Below, one piece after another: positions 1-8,950 of a stretch of 64,000 bases of DNA. The number at the start of each line of letters is the position of its first letter. Position 1 is the stretch's first letter. A model generated the notes under the pieces. It searched no databases. It was not told the origin of the DNA and saw nothing but the letters and a program-made list of their open reading frames with translations. Origin of the DNA: Bacteroidota bacterium (GTDB taxonomy: Bacteria > Bacteroidota > Ignavibacteria > Tepidaquicellales > Tepidaquicellaceae); the NCBI GenBank assembly GCA_018266875.1, contig JAFDZR010000014.1, positions 20,405-84,404 on the forward strand. The letters run 5' to 3'. Both the position numbers and the translations under genes were made by a program.

Positions 1-301
1 GATATAATTTCTCCACGGCAAGGGAAACTGCATTAACTTCCTGGACAAATTTTGCTCCTATATGTTTGCCGATATTGGACCCGCCCGAACCGGTAATAAA
101 GCATCTCATTCCTTCCGTGCTTTCAAGGTCAAGATCCTTTTCCATTTTCTTAAGAAGCTCAAGAGATTTTTCTGGCTGCTTTGTATCATGCCGCTGATAA
201 TCCGACCATATTATTTCATCTTTATCAGTATCGATAACAACGGCTTTAACCGTAGTTGATCCTACATCAAACCCGATAGAATAATTTCTTTTTGCAGACA
301 T
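1..301 (-). CDS. 2-hydroxyacyl-CoA dehydratase activator-like ATPase (BadF/HgdC family), partial
   Basis: Only the first 100 codons are present; the gene runs off the left edge of the window. Translating the minus strand from the ATG at 299-301 gives an ASKHA-type ATPase N-terminus: MSAKRNYSIGFDVGSTTVKA carries the phosphate-1 motif (GFDVGSTT), and ITGSGGSNIGKHIGAKFVQE further on is the second conserved block. In this family the activator is a homodimeric [4Fe-4S] ATPase that injects an electron into a 2-hydroxyacyl-CoA dehydratase or benzoyl-CoA reductase-like partner. The gene follows the dehydratase-like gene 354-2156 by 52 bases on the same strand, so the two are probably one operon. The natural substrate cannot be told from this fragment, and the [4Fe-4S] cysteines are outside the window. 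Confidence 0.85.
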   Translation of the reverse strand, partial: MSAKRNYSIGFDVGSTTVKAVVIDTDKDEIIWSDYQRHDTKQPEKSLELLKKMEKDLDLESTEGMRCFITGSGGSNIGKHIGAKFVQEVNAVSLAVEKLY

Positions 302-353
302 TGGTTATATTTATTTTAAGAATCTTTTTAAAAAAAAATTTTCAGTTTTAATT

Positions 354-2156
354 TCAACCGACGTTTTCAATCTCCGTCTTTTTCTCACGTAAACTGTTGA
401 TTCCGTCTTTCTTCATCATATCAGAGACATCAAGAATGAAATTTGCGCCCATCCCCGAGATTCCTTTTCTGTGAGAGATACCGTAAAAAGGTCTCTGCAG
501 ATCTTCGTGCGAATCAACATATGCTTTGATTTCTTCAAGCGTATATCCTGTTTTCTCCAGACATTCTTTATATTCTATCTTTGCCTTGGCCTTTGCCTCT
601 CCGAGAGCCATCTGGACCCTTGAATGAGCGTTTACATCTCCTTCTCCGGAAGTTTCAATCGGAAGAAAGATCATGTCCTTGTAGAAATTTGAAACCGCCG
701 ACTGCACTCCGTCAGACTGTGTTGACGGCATGCATCCGAATGGCTTAAGAGAAAGTATCATGTGACAAAGATTATTCACTGTATAATAAATACTCTTGCC
801 GATCTCAAGATGCCCTTCCCCGCCTTCCACTCTGGAATGATAAAAATCATGCGCAAGCGCTTTAAGGATTTTCTGATCAACAAGTTCGTGCGGTATATTC
901 TTAAATGTCTTTCTGTATCTGTTGTATTCTCTTTCAAATATTTTTTCAGAAAGTGTCAATATCGCTCTGCTGCTGTTGTATTCCTTCATCAGTTTAAGTT
1001 TTTCTTTGGCAGTCTGCTTTTCATCCAGGTCTTTGCTGACATTGAGTCCTTTCTGATCCTCATTCATGGATTTTGCCTGATGCAGCATATACATTATCCA
1101 TGTTGAAATCGGTTCGACAAGAAGCTGCGCTCCTTCTTTTTCAAGAAACGGGAACATATTGAAATTTCCGTCTCCTTCAGTGGTCTGAGCCCAGAACTCA
1201 CCGGTTATCTTTACTATTGGTTTTAATCTGGTCCTGTCTACTTTTATTTCATTGAACTTTCTGAACGCTTCCTCTCCCGCTTCGAGATAGTATTCGCCCA
1301 GTATCTGATCTACAAACTTAGTCAGATATTCGGATGCAGGGATTTTCTGCAGAAGTTTTCCAAGCTTTGAATTAAAATCAAAATACTTTTTGCCCTTTAG
1401 CTTTTCATAAAAAATATCAATTACTTCCTCCATTACTCTGTTGGTCTCGCCTTCATTGACTTCATATGGTCGGATATTGTAACCGATCTCATTGATAATA
1501 TCCCCGAGCATCATGGCATTAATAATTCCAAGAAAGAAATCCAGATTCATTTCAAGACCGGCTTCGAGTTCATTTTGAGAAAGTCCTCCGGTCTGCTGGA
1601 AAAGAAGAACCCTGAATCCGTCAAAACCTGAATTCCTGAGAGCCAGTCTGTATTCAGCTTCATACATTCCGAATCTGCACGGACCACATGCGCCGGCTGT
1701 AAAGAATACATGTCTGTCAATAATCTCCTGTTTACTCATTCCTTTTTCCTCAAGACCCTGAAGATACTGAACAAGATTCCCCACGGTGAAATAAGTCGGA
1801 TTACACTGACCGTTATTTCCGTATTCCTTGCCGAGCTGAAAAGCTTTCTTATCCGGAGTCGGGATATAATCAGTGTTATAACCGATACCTTCAAGCGCTC
1901 CTTTGATCAGCTTCTCATGTTTCCAGGTAAGACCGCCGAAAAGGATCGTGGTATCTTTTCTCTGATCCTTTGTAAAAGCTTTTTCCAGAGGTCTCTTGAA
2001 ATGATTGATGTTCTTGTTCTCAATTCCGTTTTCCTTTTCAAGTCTTTTTCTTTCCTCCATCAGCATCTTTTTGATAAGCTGCTCTTTGTCGCTTTCTTCC
2101 GTCTGATCTTTGCTTATCAGAGGGATTGAACCGGGAATTAAAGTTTTCGTTTCCAT
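354..2156 (-). CDS. 2-hydroxyacyl-CoA dehydratase-like protein (COG3581 type)
   Basis: A 600-residue protein resembling the CoA-dehydratase component usually paired with a BadF/HgdC activator. After a charged N-terminal stretch (about residues 1-70), the conserved part begins with FGGLTWKHEKLIKGAL, then GQCNPTYFTVGN (Cys118) and FFTAGACGPCRFG (Cys157, Cys160), candidate Fe-S ligands. There is no signal peptide, so it is cytoplasmic. In many anaerobes activator and dehydratase parts are fused in one very long protein; here they are two genes, this one first. In the characterised systems the radical mechanism removes water from 2-hydroxyacyl-CoA in amino-acid fermentation, but members like this one are mostly uncharacterised. 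The family is clear; the reaction is not. Confidence 0.82.
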   Translation of the reverse strand: METKTLIPGSIPLISKDQTEESDKEQLIKKMLMEERKRLEKENGIENKNINHFKRPLEKAFTKDQRKDTTILFGGLTWKHEKLIKGALEGIGYNTDYIPTPDKKAFQLGKEYGNNGQCNPTYFTVGNLVQYLQGLEEKGMSKQEIIDRHVFFTAGACGPCRFGMYEAEYRLALRNSGFDGFRVLLFQQTGGLSQNELEAGLEMNLDFFLGIINAMMLGDIINEIGYNIRPYEVNEGETNRVMEEVIDIFYEKLKGKKYFDFNSKLGKLLQKIPASEYLTKFVDQILGEYYLEAGEEAFRKFNEIKVDRTRLKPIVKITGEFWAQTTEGDGNFNMFPFLEKEGAQLLVEPISTWIMYMLHQAKSMNEDQKGLNVSKDLDEKQTAKEKLKLMKEYNSSRAILTLSEKIFEREYNRYRKTFKNIPHELVDQKILKALAHDFYHSRVEGGEGHLEIGKSIYYTVNNLCHMILSLKPFGCMPSTQSDGVQSAVSNFYKDMIFLPIETSGEGDVNAHSRVQMALGEAKAKAKIEYKECLEKTGYTLEEIKAYVDSHEDLQRPFYGISHRKGISGMGANFILDVSDMMKKDGINSLREKKTEIENVG

Positions 2157-2190
2157 GAGTTTGTTTTTTTTGTTTTATGAAAATTATTTT

Positions 2191-3510
2191 TTATATGTGA
2201 TCACTAATTATCTTAGAACTCTTTACAGCGCTTTCAATGGTTGAAGGCAGTCCTGTATCTGTCCAGTCTCCTGCAATGAAAAAATTTTCAAATTCCGTCC
2301 TCTGGCCTGGTCTGTTTCTTCCGCTTTCAGCAGACGGTATAAATGTAGCTCGTTTTTCCTTTATTACTCTGTAATCGGAGATCTTAATCTTATCAAAATC
2401 TCTTATGCATTTCTTAAGATCATTAACGCATGTTTCAAAAATCTTTTCAGGACTTTCATCAGTCAGTCCGATATCGTCTGCGCCGCTGATGACCAGACTT
2501 AAATGTTTTCTGCTTCTCAGGAATATCCACTGCACTGAAGTTCCGGTCAGTCCTGTCATTCCAAGTGAATTATCCGGTATCATTTCCTCCGGAATCTCTT
2601 CTTTTAAAAAAATGTGTACAGAAATTATACATGAATGCTTTAGAGAGTCAGGATCAAACTTAAACTTTCCTGATATCTTTTCATCAAAAAGCCTTGCAAA
2701 AGAAAAGAACGGGACAGCGCTTATGTAATAATCGGAAAATATCTTTTCACCGTTTTCAAGAATAATGAAGTTTACCTTTTCACCAATATCAATTTGCTTT
2801 ACTCTTTCTCCTGTAATAACTGTTACATCTTTTCTTTCAAAATATTCAACTGTCTTATTTATCAGCAGTGCATTCAGATCGACAGACGGTATTACAAGAT
2901 TCGAATTTCCCTTTTCACCGAAGCCGGTCTTTAATACATTAATGAAAACTTCTGTTCCTACATTCAATGGTTTAGTATTGAAGACAGCAAGTATCAGCGG
3001 TTCCCAGAAGTACTTCATGAGATTGTCCGTCTGATTTAAATCTCTCAGTAGTTCTCCTGCATTATCATATTTCAGCAGACTGTCTTTCTCCCCTTTCAGG
3101 ATTTTGTTAATATTTCTGAGACGGAATTTGTCATTAAAATTCAGGGCTTTGAATTTCAACAAACCCATAACAAGATTCATGGGAGGATCATCATCAGTGC
3201 ACTTAAGCCGGAATATCTGCATATTCTCATTTATGAAATTAATTTCAAGTGCGCTCTGAAAATCAAGAAGTCCAAAACTTCCGGTGATCTTCAGAAAGTC
3301 GAAAGTGTTTTCATACCATCCTGCAAGTATATGCTGACCGTTGTCAAAGAACATTTTTTTTTCCTGGTCATAAAAACTGTAAGCTCTGCCTCCGAGTTTT
3401 GGCGACGATTCAATTAATTTCACTCTGCATCCTTTTTCTGCCAGGAATACTGCTGATGACAGTCCCGCTATTCCGCCCCCGATCACAGTTACGCTTTTTC
3501 CGGAATTCAT
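2191..3510 (-). CDS. hpnE: hydroxysqualene dehydroxylase HpnE
   Basis: A 439-residue FAD-dependent amine-oxidase-type enzyme. The dinucleotide-binding motif VIGGGIAGLSSAVFLAEKG lies near residue 9, followed by an acidic end (LIES), and the C-terminal FAD motif is FFIAGDWTDTGLPSTIESAV. Known HpnE reduces hydroxysqualene to squalene, the last step of the three-enzyme route from farnesyl diphosphate. It is the third gene of hpnC-hpnD-hpnE; its start overlaps the hpnD stop by 4 bases, indicating translational coupling. The family also includes phytoene-desaturase-like enzymes, but the position directly after hpnC and hpnD settles the assignment. No squalene-hopene cyclase gene is in the window. 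Confidence 0.9.
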   Translation of the reverse strand: MNSGKSVTVIGGGIAGLSSAVFLAEKGCRVKLIESSPKLGGRAYSFYDQEKKMFFDNGQHILAGWYENTFDFLKITGSFGLLDFQSALEINFINENMQIFRLKCTDDDPPMNLVMGLLKFKALNFNDKFRLRNINKILKGEKDSLLKYDNAGELLRDLNQTDNLMKYFWEPLILAVFNTKPLNVGTEVFINVLKTGFGEKGNSNLVIPSVDLNALLINKTVEYFERKDVTVITGERVKQIDIGEKVNFIILENGEKIFSDYYISAVPFFSFARLFDEKISGKFKFDPDSLKHSCIISVHIFLKEEIPEEMIPDNSLGMTGLTGTSVQWIFLRSRKHLSLVISGADDIGLTDESPEKIFETCVNDLKKCIRDFDKIKISDYRVIKEKRATFIPSAESGRNRPGQRTEFENFFIAGDWTDTGLPSTIESAVKSSKIISDHI

Positions 3511-4415
3511 TTTCCGTTAACGGCTAAATTCTTTTCACCGAAACCATAAAGAAGTTTATACTTTATGAAAACACCCGCCGTTATGAATATCTTTTTAAGT
3601 TTTGACACCTTCACTGTTTCCTCAAATACATTATAATTTCTTTTCTCAATTTTTTTCAGGATCCGAAAATAAATATGCTGCATAATCCTTGCCGCAAACA
3701 TTAGACCTTTGTCATCCTCAGTCAGGGATTCGTTAGCTTTCCTGTAATATGAATGAGCTCTTTCGCATTCAAACTTCATCAGGTTCCTGAATTTCTCATT
3801 ATAACTGAGATTCATTAATTCATTTTCACCGTAATTGAATTTCTCAAGATCTTCCAGCGGGATGTATATTCTTCCCAGCGCTGCATCGGTTTTTATATCC
3901 CTTAAGATATTTGTAAGCTGAAGCGCAATTCCGAGATTGACTGCAAAGTCTTTGGTCTTTGGATTTTTGTAACCGAAGATCTCTATGCTCATAAGTCCTA
4001 CCGTTGAAGCTACTTTATAACAGTAGTCATTTAGTTCTCCGAAAGTATTGTATCTGTTCTTTGCAATATCAAGCTCCATTCCTTTTATAAGATCGAAGAA
4101 CGGCTCTGAAGGAATGCTGAATTTTTTCATCACGCTGCTTACCTTATTCAGCAGACTGAATTTTGAATTCTGATTTTTTATCGCCTCTTCAAGTTCGGTT
4201 TTCCATTCCTGTATCCTTGACTTTTTAATATCAGCGCTGCTGTTATTTTCATCAACAATGTCATCGGTTTCCCTGCAGAATTCATAAACAGTATTTATTG
4301 CTTCATTTTTTTCCTTAGGCAGAAGAGAAAAAGAATAGAAGAAACTCGACCTGCTGTTTTTATTTTCAGCTTTGCCTGATTCCCTTGATTCCCTCTTCTC
4401 TTTATATCCGTTCAC
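3507..4415 (-). CDS. hpnD: presqualene diphosphate synthase HpnD
   Basis: A 302-residue trans-isoprenyl diphosphate synthase of the squalene/phytoene synthase fold. SSFFYSFSLLPKEKNEAI near residue 23 is the usual HpnD opening. The two Asp-rich metal sites are DDIVDE (51-56) and LRDIKTDAALGRIYIP (from 171). HpnD condenses two farnesyl diphosphates to presqualene diphosphate. The first 20 residues are highly charged and poorly conserved-looking, so the true start could be slightly downstream, but the listed ATG overlaps the hpnC stop by 4 bases, which favours it. It could be mistaken for phytoene synthase (CrtB); operon order argues against that. Confidence 0.88.
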   Translation of the reverse strand: MNGYKEKRESRESGKAENKNSRSSFFYSFSLLPKEKNEAINTVYEFCRETDDIVDENNSSADIKKSRIQEWKTELEEAIKNQNSKFSLLNKVSSVMKKFSIPSEPFFDLIKGMELDIAKNRYNTFGELNDYCYKVASTVGLMSIEIFGYKNPKTKDFAVNLGIALQLTNILRDIKTDAALGRIYIPLEDLEKFNYGENELMNLSYNEKFRNLMKFECERAHSYYRKANESLTEDDKGLMFAARIMQHIYFRILKKIEKRNYNVFEETVKVSKLKKIFITAGVFIKYKLLYGFGEKNLAVNGK

Positions 4416-5287
4416 TTTATTAATGATTTGATTAATATTTTTATTTTATCTTTGGTGTTAAGTTTCACTCTTTCAGAAAGCACATTATAATTGATCTTTC
4501 TTATTTTGCTTAGTATTTCCCTTCCTCCGTATATTGTTGCCTTTATCTCAAGTCTAAGTCTGCCTTTAAGTTCGCTGACTATACCGGAACCATCATCAAA
4601 CAGTTTTTCGGTTTTCCCTGCAAGATCCCTTATCATATTCCTGAAATCATCATTTTCAATTTTATTCTTCAGCTTGTCAGTGTTATAATTGAATTCACTC
4701 ATTGAATTTCCGGGAATATAAATTCTGTCAATCTTCAGATCCTCAGATACATCCTGCCAGAAATTCGTAAGCTGCAGGGCAGTGCATATTCTGTCTGAAT
4801 CCCTGAATAATTTTCTATTGGTTTTTTTATCATATCCGAAAATATAAAGAACAAGATGACCGATCGGATTAGCGGATCTCTGTGAATATTCAATTAATTC
4901 TTTAAAATTTCCGTAATCTCTTTTAACTGAGTCCTGCTTAAATGCGCTTAGCAGATCTCTGAATTCATGCACGGGAATATTCAGATTACTGACAGTATCG
5001 GAAAGCGCTGTAAAAATATCAGCTGTATTTTCCGCGAATTCCTCCGCTCTTCCGGATTCAAGTTTATCAAGCTCGGTTTCAAGCTGTTCAAGTTTCCTTA
5101 ATTTATTTTCTTCATCATATTCAACTGAATCGGCAATATCATCTGCAAATCTTGAAAATGCATATACACTGTAAAAATACTTTCTCTTATCTTCAGGTAT
5201 CAGGAATGAGCCTACAGGAAAATTTTCATAATGATTTAACGCAATTTTTCTGCAGTATTCATAAGCAGAATCATAATCTTTTAACAT
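4412..5287 (-). CDS. hpnC: squalene synthase HpnC (hydroxysqualene-forming)
   Basis: A 291-residue paralogue of HpnD. It has the HpnC hallmark HYENFPVGSFLIPEDKR at residues 19-35, then the first Asp-rich motif FADDIADS (49-54) and the second QDVSED (178-183) followed by RIYIP. In the Zymomonas/Rhodopseudomonas pathway HpnC converts presqualene diphosphate to hydroxysqualene. It is the first enzyme gene of the squalene operon and overlaps hpnD by 4 bases. A small membrane-protein gene (5343-5759) lies 55 bases upstream and may be cotranscribed from the promoter at 5776-5806. Confidence 0.9.
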   Translation of the reverse strand: MLKDYDSAYEYCRKIALNHYENFPVGSFLIPEDKRKYFYSVYAFSRFADDIADSVEYDEENKLRKLEQLETELDKLESGRAEEFAENTADIFTALSDTVSNLNIPVHEFRDLLSAFKQDSVKRDYGNFKELIEYSQRSANPIGHLVLYIFGYDKKTNRKLFRDSDRICTALQLTNFWQDVSEDLKIDRIYIPGNSMSEFNYNTDKLKNKIENDDFRNMIRDLAGKTEKLFDDGSGIVSELKGRLRLEIKATIYGGREILSKIRKINYNVLSERVKLNTKDKIKILIKSLIK

Positions 5288-5342
5288 CGTGAATTTAACT
5301 TAAAAGGAATAAGATCTAAAGATATGAGAAATATTGGATTTT

Positions 5343-5759
5343 CTAGATCAGATAGGATGAATCAAGCGTAATAATATCGGGTGATCTGAATTTTACTTTT
5401 TCCGTATTGACAAGCGAATCGGATAAAAGTATTAATTTATTTGATATAAAATCTATAAATTTGCCGGTGCTTATTATCAGTCCGGTAAAGAGATTTACAA
5501 GTTTTGTGTAAAAAGAAGATCTGTTCAGGTTTGCAGGATCTTTCGGCGAATAAAAAAACGAAAGGAAGAGCAATGGTATAATTGAGAGTAAAAGCAGAAC
5601 AATCTGCCTGAATAGATTATGTTTTTCCGAATAAACGCTGCTCCAGTAACAGTTATTGCAGATCTTTCTGTAAAATTCCATTGTCAGAAAATTCTGAAAA
5701 CACCAGACCGTTTTGGAGATCAAAGCTGCGTGCAGCAATTTGTTTGTTAGTACAGACAT
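5343..5759 (-). CDS. small membrane protein of unknown function preceding hpnC
   Basis: A 138-residue protein I do not recognise. One clear membrane segment (IVLLLLSIIPLLFLSFF, about residues 53-69) sits between a Cys/aromatic-rich N-terminal part (CNNCYW) and a moderately hydrophobic C-terminal part around LVNLFTGLIISTGKFIDFIS. A Bacteroidota-type promoter ends about 16 bases before its ATG, which supports a real gene and makes it the first gene of the hpn transcription unit. A role in isoprenoid or hopanoid membrane biology is only a guess from position. Confidence 0.5.
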   Translation of the reverse strand: MSVLTNKLLHAALISKTVWCFQNFLTMEFYRKICNNCYWSSVYSEKHNLFRQIVLLLLSIIPLLFLSFFYSPKDPANLNRSSFYTKLVNLFTGLIISTGKFIDFISNKLILLSDSLVNTEKVKFRSPDIITLDSSYLI

Positions 5760-5775
5760 AACTAATCTATTTCGT

Positions 5776-5806
5776 AAAAATTACTTCATCTGAAATTAAA
5801 TGTCAA
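5776..5806 (-). promoter_or_regulatory. Bacteroidota-type promoter for the hpn transcription unit
   Basis: Read on the minus strand: TTG (5804-5806), a 20-base spacer, then TAATTTTT (5776-5783), close to the Bacteroidota consensus TTG-N19-21-TAnnTTTG. The predicted start of transcription is about 10 bases before the ATG at 5759. The same spacing recurs before proS and before the Lys-rich gene. No experimental support. Confidence 0.45.
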
Positions 5807-5883
5807 GATTTAATTTACTGTTTTTTAAAACCTGACAAAGTTAATTTTCAAAGAATCACTTTCAGAAGGGCTTAATAGTGAAA

Positions 5884-5912
5884 AACCCTTCAGAAAATTA
5901 TTCTGAAGGGTT
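5884..5912 (-). terminator. intrinsic terminator after the 443-residue T9SS protein
   Basis: A perfect 12-bp inverted repeat (AACCCTTCAGAA / TTCTGAAGGGTT) with a 5-base loop. On the minus strand it is followed by a run of T. It lies 36 bases past the stop codon of the gene at 5948-7279. Confidence 0.8.
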
Positions 5913-5947
5913 GATCAATTTCAGCTGATAGTTCAGTGCAAACTGTT

Positions 5948-7279
5948 TTACTTAAGGAGAATAAACTTTTTAGCGGATACAAAATCCCCGGCGGTGAGAG
6001 TATAAAAATACACGCCGGAATTCAGTAAAGATCCTGCGGTAAATTCTGCTGAATAATTTCCAGCGCTTTTAAATTCATTCACAAGCGTGCTCACTTCATT
6101 TCCAAGTGTATTATATATTTTCAAAGTAACCTTGGAGGAAACAGGAATTGAATAATTAATTTTAGTCGAAGGATTAAACGGATTCGGGTAATTCTGTTCG
6201 AGTTTGTATTCAGATGGAAGAATTCCGCCGGACTGAGAGATACCCGAAGGTCCGTTGTATCTTACAAAAATCCCGCCTGCGCATCCTGCATATCCCAGAG
6301 TCTGATTTACAAAAGCCATATGCTGAATAGGATTTGCCTGAAGTGATGTAGGAAGTGTTTCCTGAATCCATGTCAATCCGTAATCGGTGGTTTTGTAAAG
6401 CCAGCTCTGAACTACATTTGCTGAGCTCATAGCTATTCTGATTAAATTGGAACCGTCTTTAAATGAATGCATATCGTTGACTGCAAATGAAGGTATTCCT
6501 GGTGGATTAGTTACGGCAGTCCATGTTGATCCACCGTTAGTGGTTCTCCTGATGTTACCGTTATTTGTGCCAAGCATTCCAAAAGACGCATCAGTAAATC
6601 CTATTCCCTGAGAATAAAGACCATCGGGAGTTCCCGATCCGCCGAACTGACCGAATGTAAAAGTCCCTGCGGCAAATCCTCCGGTTGCTTTGTACACTTT
6701 TGAATTTGTTGCATTTGAAACGGCATTCGCAACTCCAAGCCATATCGTTGCAGTATCCAGCCAGTCCCATGCATTTACGACACCGTATTCATTTGAAACA
6801 ACAGGCGCATTTGGTGCAAGCAGCCAGTTTGTTCCGCCGTTGGTTGTATACCTGTACTGAAAAGTCTGTCCCGATGCTGCAGCGGGGTCAGCATAATAAA
6901 TGCCGTAACCGGAATTAAACATGTGGATTCCGTCGGAGAAGCTTCCGGGAACAGAAAGCTGCTGTATCCATGTAGAACCGCCGTCACTCGTTCTGTAGAT
7001 AGAACCGCTGGCATTGCCGATCCAGCAGTTTGAAGTATCAAGAGCAGAAATGCCGTAAACATTTCCAGTAGGGATTCCTGTATTCCTGAGATCCCAGTTT
7101 ACGCCGCCGTTAGTGCTTCTGTATACTTTACCGCCGTCACATCCTATCCAGATGAGATTCTGATCAACTACTGAAATTGAATTTATAAGCGGAGATGTAG
7201 GGACTGTACTTACTATAGTCCATTGTGAAAATGAATTGCAGAAAATAAATGAGAACAAAATTACAAATAATTTTTTCAA
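5948..7279 (-). CDS. secreted YCF48/BNR-type beta-propeller protein with T9SS type A sorting domain
   Basis: A 443-residue secreted protein. The N-terminus MKKLFVILFSFIFCNSFSQW is a signal peptide. The body holds repeated photosynthesis-system-II-stability (YCF48) or BNR-like units, each with a motif of the kind RSTNGGVNW, RTSDGGSTWI, RTTNGGSTWT, TTDYGLTWI, indicating a beta-propeller. The C-terminal 90 residues are a type A sorting domain: LEQNYPNPFNPSTKINYSIP, then a final strand with SGVYFYTLTAGDF and the basic end KKFILLK. In this family the tail directs export through the type IX system and attachment to, or release from, the cell surface. The ligand is unknown. The tandem neighbour at 7404-8765 has the same architecture, probably from duplication. 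Confidence 0.88.
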   Translation of the reverse strand: MKKLFVILFSFIFCNSFSQWTIVSTVPTSPLINSISVVDQNLIWIGCDGGKVYRSTNGGVNWDLRNTGIPTGNVYGISALDTSNCWIGNASGSIYRTSDGGSTWIQQLSVPGSFSDGIHMFNSGYGIYYADPAAASGQTFQYRYTTNGGTNWLLAPNAPVVSNEYGVVNAWDWLDTATIWLGVANAVSNATNSKVYKATGGFAAGTFTFGQFGGSGTPDGLYSQGIGFTDASFGMLGTNNGNIRRTTNGGSTWTAVTNPPGIPSFAVNDMHSFKDGSNLIRIAMSSANVVQSWLYKTTDYGLTWIQETLPTSLQANPIQHMAFVNQTLGYAGCAGGIFVRYNGPSGISQSGGILPSEYKLEQNYPNPFNPSTKINYSIPVSSKVTLKIYNTLGNEVSTLVNEFKSAGNYSAEFTAGSLLNSGVYFYTLTAGDFVSAKKFILLK

Positions 7280-7349
7280 GGTAAATCCTTTCTTTTTTTT
7301 AAATTATTATTATTTGTAATTAGCTGTTACGTTGGGTTTTGTAACAATT

Positions 7350-7383
7350 TATAAAACCCGCCATTGAGAAGACGGGTTTTATA
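7350..7383 (-). terminator. intrinsic terminator after the 453-residue T9SS protein
   Basis: An 11-bp perfect inverted repeat (TATAAAACCCG / CGGGTTTTATA) with a 12-base loop, just beyond the stop of the gene at 7404-8765. The minus-strand 3' arm carries TTTT. It also separates the two tandem propeller genes. Confidence 0.7.
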
Positions 7384-7403
7384 AATTTTAAAACATAAAT
7401 TCT

Positions 7404-8765
7404 TTATTTCACTAACATCAGCTTTTTCGTCTCTGTAAAATTGCCGGCTTTTATTGTATAGAAATAAATTCCGGAAGTAAGATCTGAAGAAGCTGTAAAT
7501 TTTGTGGAATAACTTCCTGCGTTCAGGAATTCGTCAACAAGCGTTGATACTTCTTTTCCCAGAGAATTGTAAACTGTAAGGTTTACTTTAGAAGAATTTG
7601 GGATTGAGAAATTAATGGTTGTTGAAGGATTGAACGGGTTAGGATAATTCTGATCAAGTTTATAATCAGCCGGAACCGAACTGCTGATGTTGTTAACAGT
7701 AGTTACGGTTTCAACCAGTTTAAGAACTGCACCGTTGGATGTTACTGCAAATCCGTAAACTGTAGTTCCAACTCTTCTGAATTCCATGTGCGTAACACCT
7801 GTAAGACTTGAAGTAGTCATTACGCTCCATGTAAGTCCGCCGTCTGTGCTTTTTTCAATTACTCCTGCTGCTCCGACCTGACCTGACATGTAAACTGTAT
7901 TGGTTCCTTCTATCCATTTTATTGTTGCGTAACCTGTGACTCCTGCCTGGGCAACAACGGTTGTCCATGTCAGACCTCCGTCTGTTGTTCTTGATACCTG
8001 AGGAAGTGAAGTACTTGATGCTACCAGACCGCGCTGCTTATCAGTGCTGAAAGCAACACCTGAAGTAAAATTACCCGCAACTGAAGTTCCGATTTTTGCC
8101 CAGTTTGTTCCACCGTTTGAAGTATAGATCAGTGAAGGCGGAGAAGTATTGCTTCCGAATCCATAGAACTGATTATCCAGACAAACTATGGAATTCTGAG
8201 CTGATGCAGTGCCTGCAAATCCGGGAGGAGCTGTTGGAGTCCATGTTGAGCCGCCGTCAGTTGTTACAGAAAAATAATAAGGCTGTCCAGCACCTAAAGG
8301 AGGATCACTCTGAGCTACACCGAAAGTAGGCTGCGTTTTGGAAAAGACAATCCCGTTAAAAAATCCTGCTGATCCGCCTGTGGACCCGACTTCAGTCCAG
8401 TTCGCACCGGCATTGGTTGTCTTGTAGAATCTGGCGTTTCCGCCTGCTCCGCCTGCTGCTCCGCCGTCGCCAACATAAGCTGTATTCTCGTCAATTCCCC
8501 AGACGCAGTATACTTCAAGCAGAATTCCATTAGTCGGCATATTGGTCCAGTTGACGCCTCCGTTGGTTGATCTTGCAACTACCGGTGTTCCCGTCGGTCC
8601 GCCGGCTACCCAGATAACATTCTGATCTACAACGGAAATGCTCGGGAACGTTCCGGGATTTGAAACAAGTCCCGCAAGCGTCCACTGTGAATATACTTCC
8701 GTTTTAAAACCTAATGCTAGGATTACGATTACAAGAAAAGTTAACAATTGTTTAGAACTTCTCAT
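7404..8765 (-). CDS. secreted YCF48/BNR-type beta-propeller protein with T9SS type A sorting domain
   Basis: A 453-residue paralogue of the protein at 5948-7279. Signal peptide at residues 1-26 (QLLTFLVIVILALGF core, ending before YSQW). Propeller repeats carry the motifs RSTNGGVNWT, KTTNAGANWT, VTTDGGSTWT, RTTDGGLTWT and KSTDGGLTWS. The sorting domain begins at LDQNYPNPFNPSTTINFSIP and ends with SGIYFYTIKAGNF and a basic tail. A good ribosome site (AGGAG) lies 7 bases before the ATG. It should be exported by the T9SS as a surface or released protein; what it binds is not visible. It has its own terminator, so it is likely transcribed separately from its paralogue. Confidence 0.88.
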   Translation of the reverse strand: MRSSKQLLTFLVIVILALGFKTEVYSQWTLAGLVSNPGTFPSISVVDQNVIWVAGGPTGTPVVARSTNGGVNWTNMPTNGILLEVYCVWGIDENTAYVGDGGAAGGAGGNARFYKTTNAGANWTEVGSTGGSAGFFNGIVFSKTQPTFGVAQSDPPLGAGQPYYFSVTTDGGSTWTPTAPPGFAGTASAQNSIVCLDNQFYGFGSNTSPPSLIYTSNGGTNWAKIGTSVAGNFTSGVAFSTDKQRGLVASSTSLPQVSRTTDGGLTWTTVVAQAGVTGYATIKWIEGTNTVYMSGQVGAAGVIEKSTDGGLTWSVMTTSSLTGVTHMEFRRVGTTVYGFAVTSNGAVLKLVETVTTVNNISSSVPADYKLDQNYPNPFNPSTTINFSIPNSSKVNLTVYNSLGKEVSTLVDEFLNAGSYSTKFTASSDLTSGIYFYTIKAGNFTETKKLMLVK

Positions 8766-8896
8766 TTTTAGCTCCTGTTTTTAATTTATGAAATATAATA
8801 TTTTAAGTCATTTTAATTATTATTTACAAAATAATCAAGTTGAAATTAGTATCTAAAAACCTAAATAATCAATCTCAATATATTCTCATTTAAAGT

Positions 8897-8922
8897 AAAA
8901 AAAGCGGACCGAATGATCCGCT
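8897..8922 (-). terminator. intrinsic terminator after the Omp28-like gene
   Basis: AGCGGA / TCCGCT stem (8903-8908 with 8917-8922) with an 8-base loop, followed on the minus strand by seven T. It lies about 30 bases beyond the stop of 8951-10015. Confidence 0.75.
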
Positions 8923-8950
8923 CTGCAAGTAGTGAATTAATTAATAAATG

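Noticed and set aside
1710..2129. A 139-codon plus-strand frame opposite the dehydratase-like gene
   Set aside because: Antisense to the conserved Cys motifs of the real gene, and no domain is visible.
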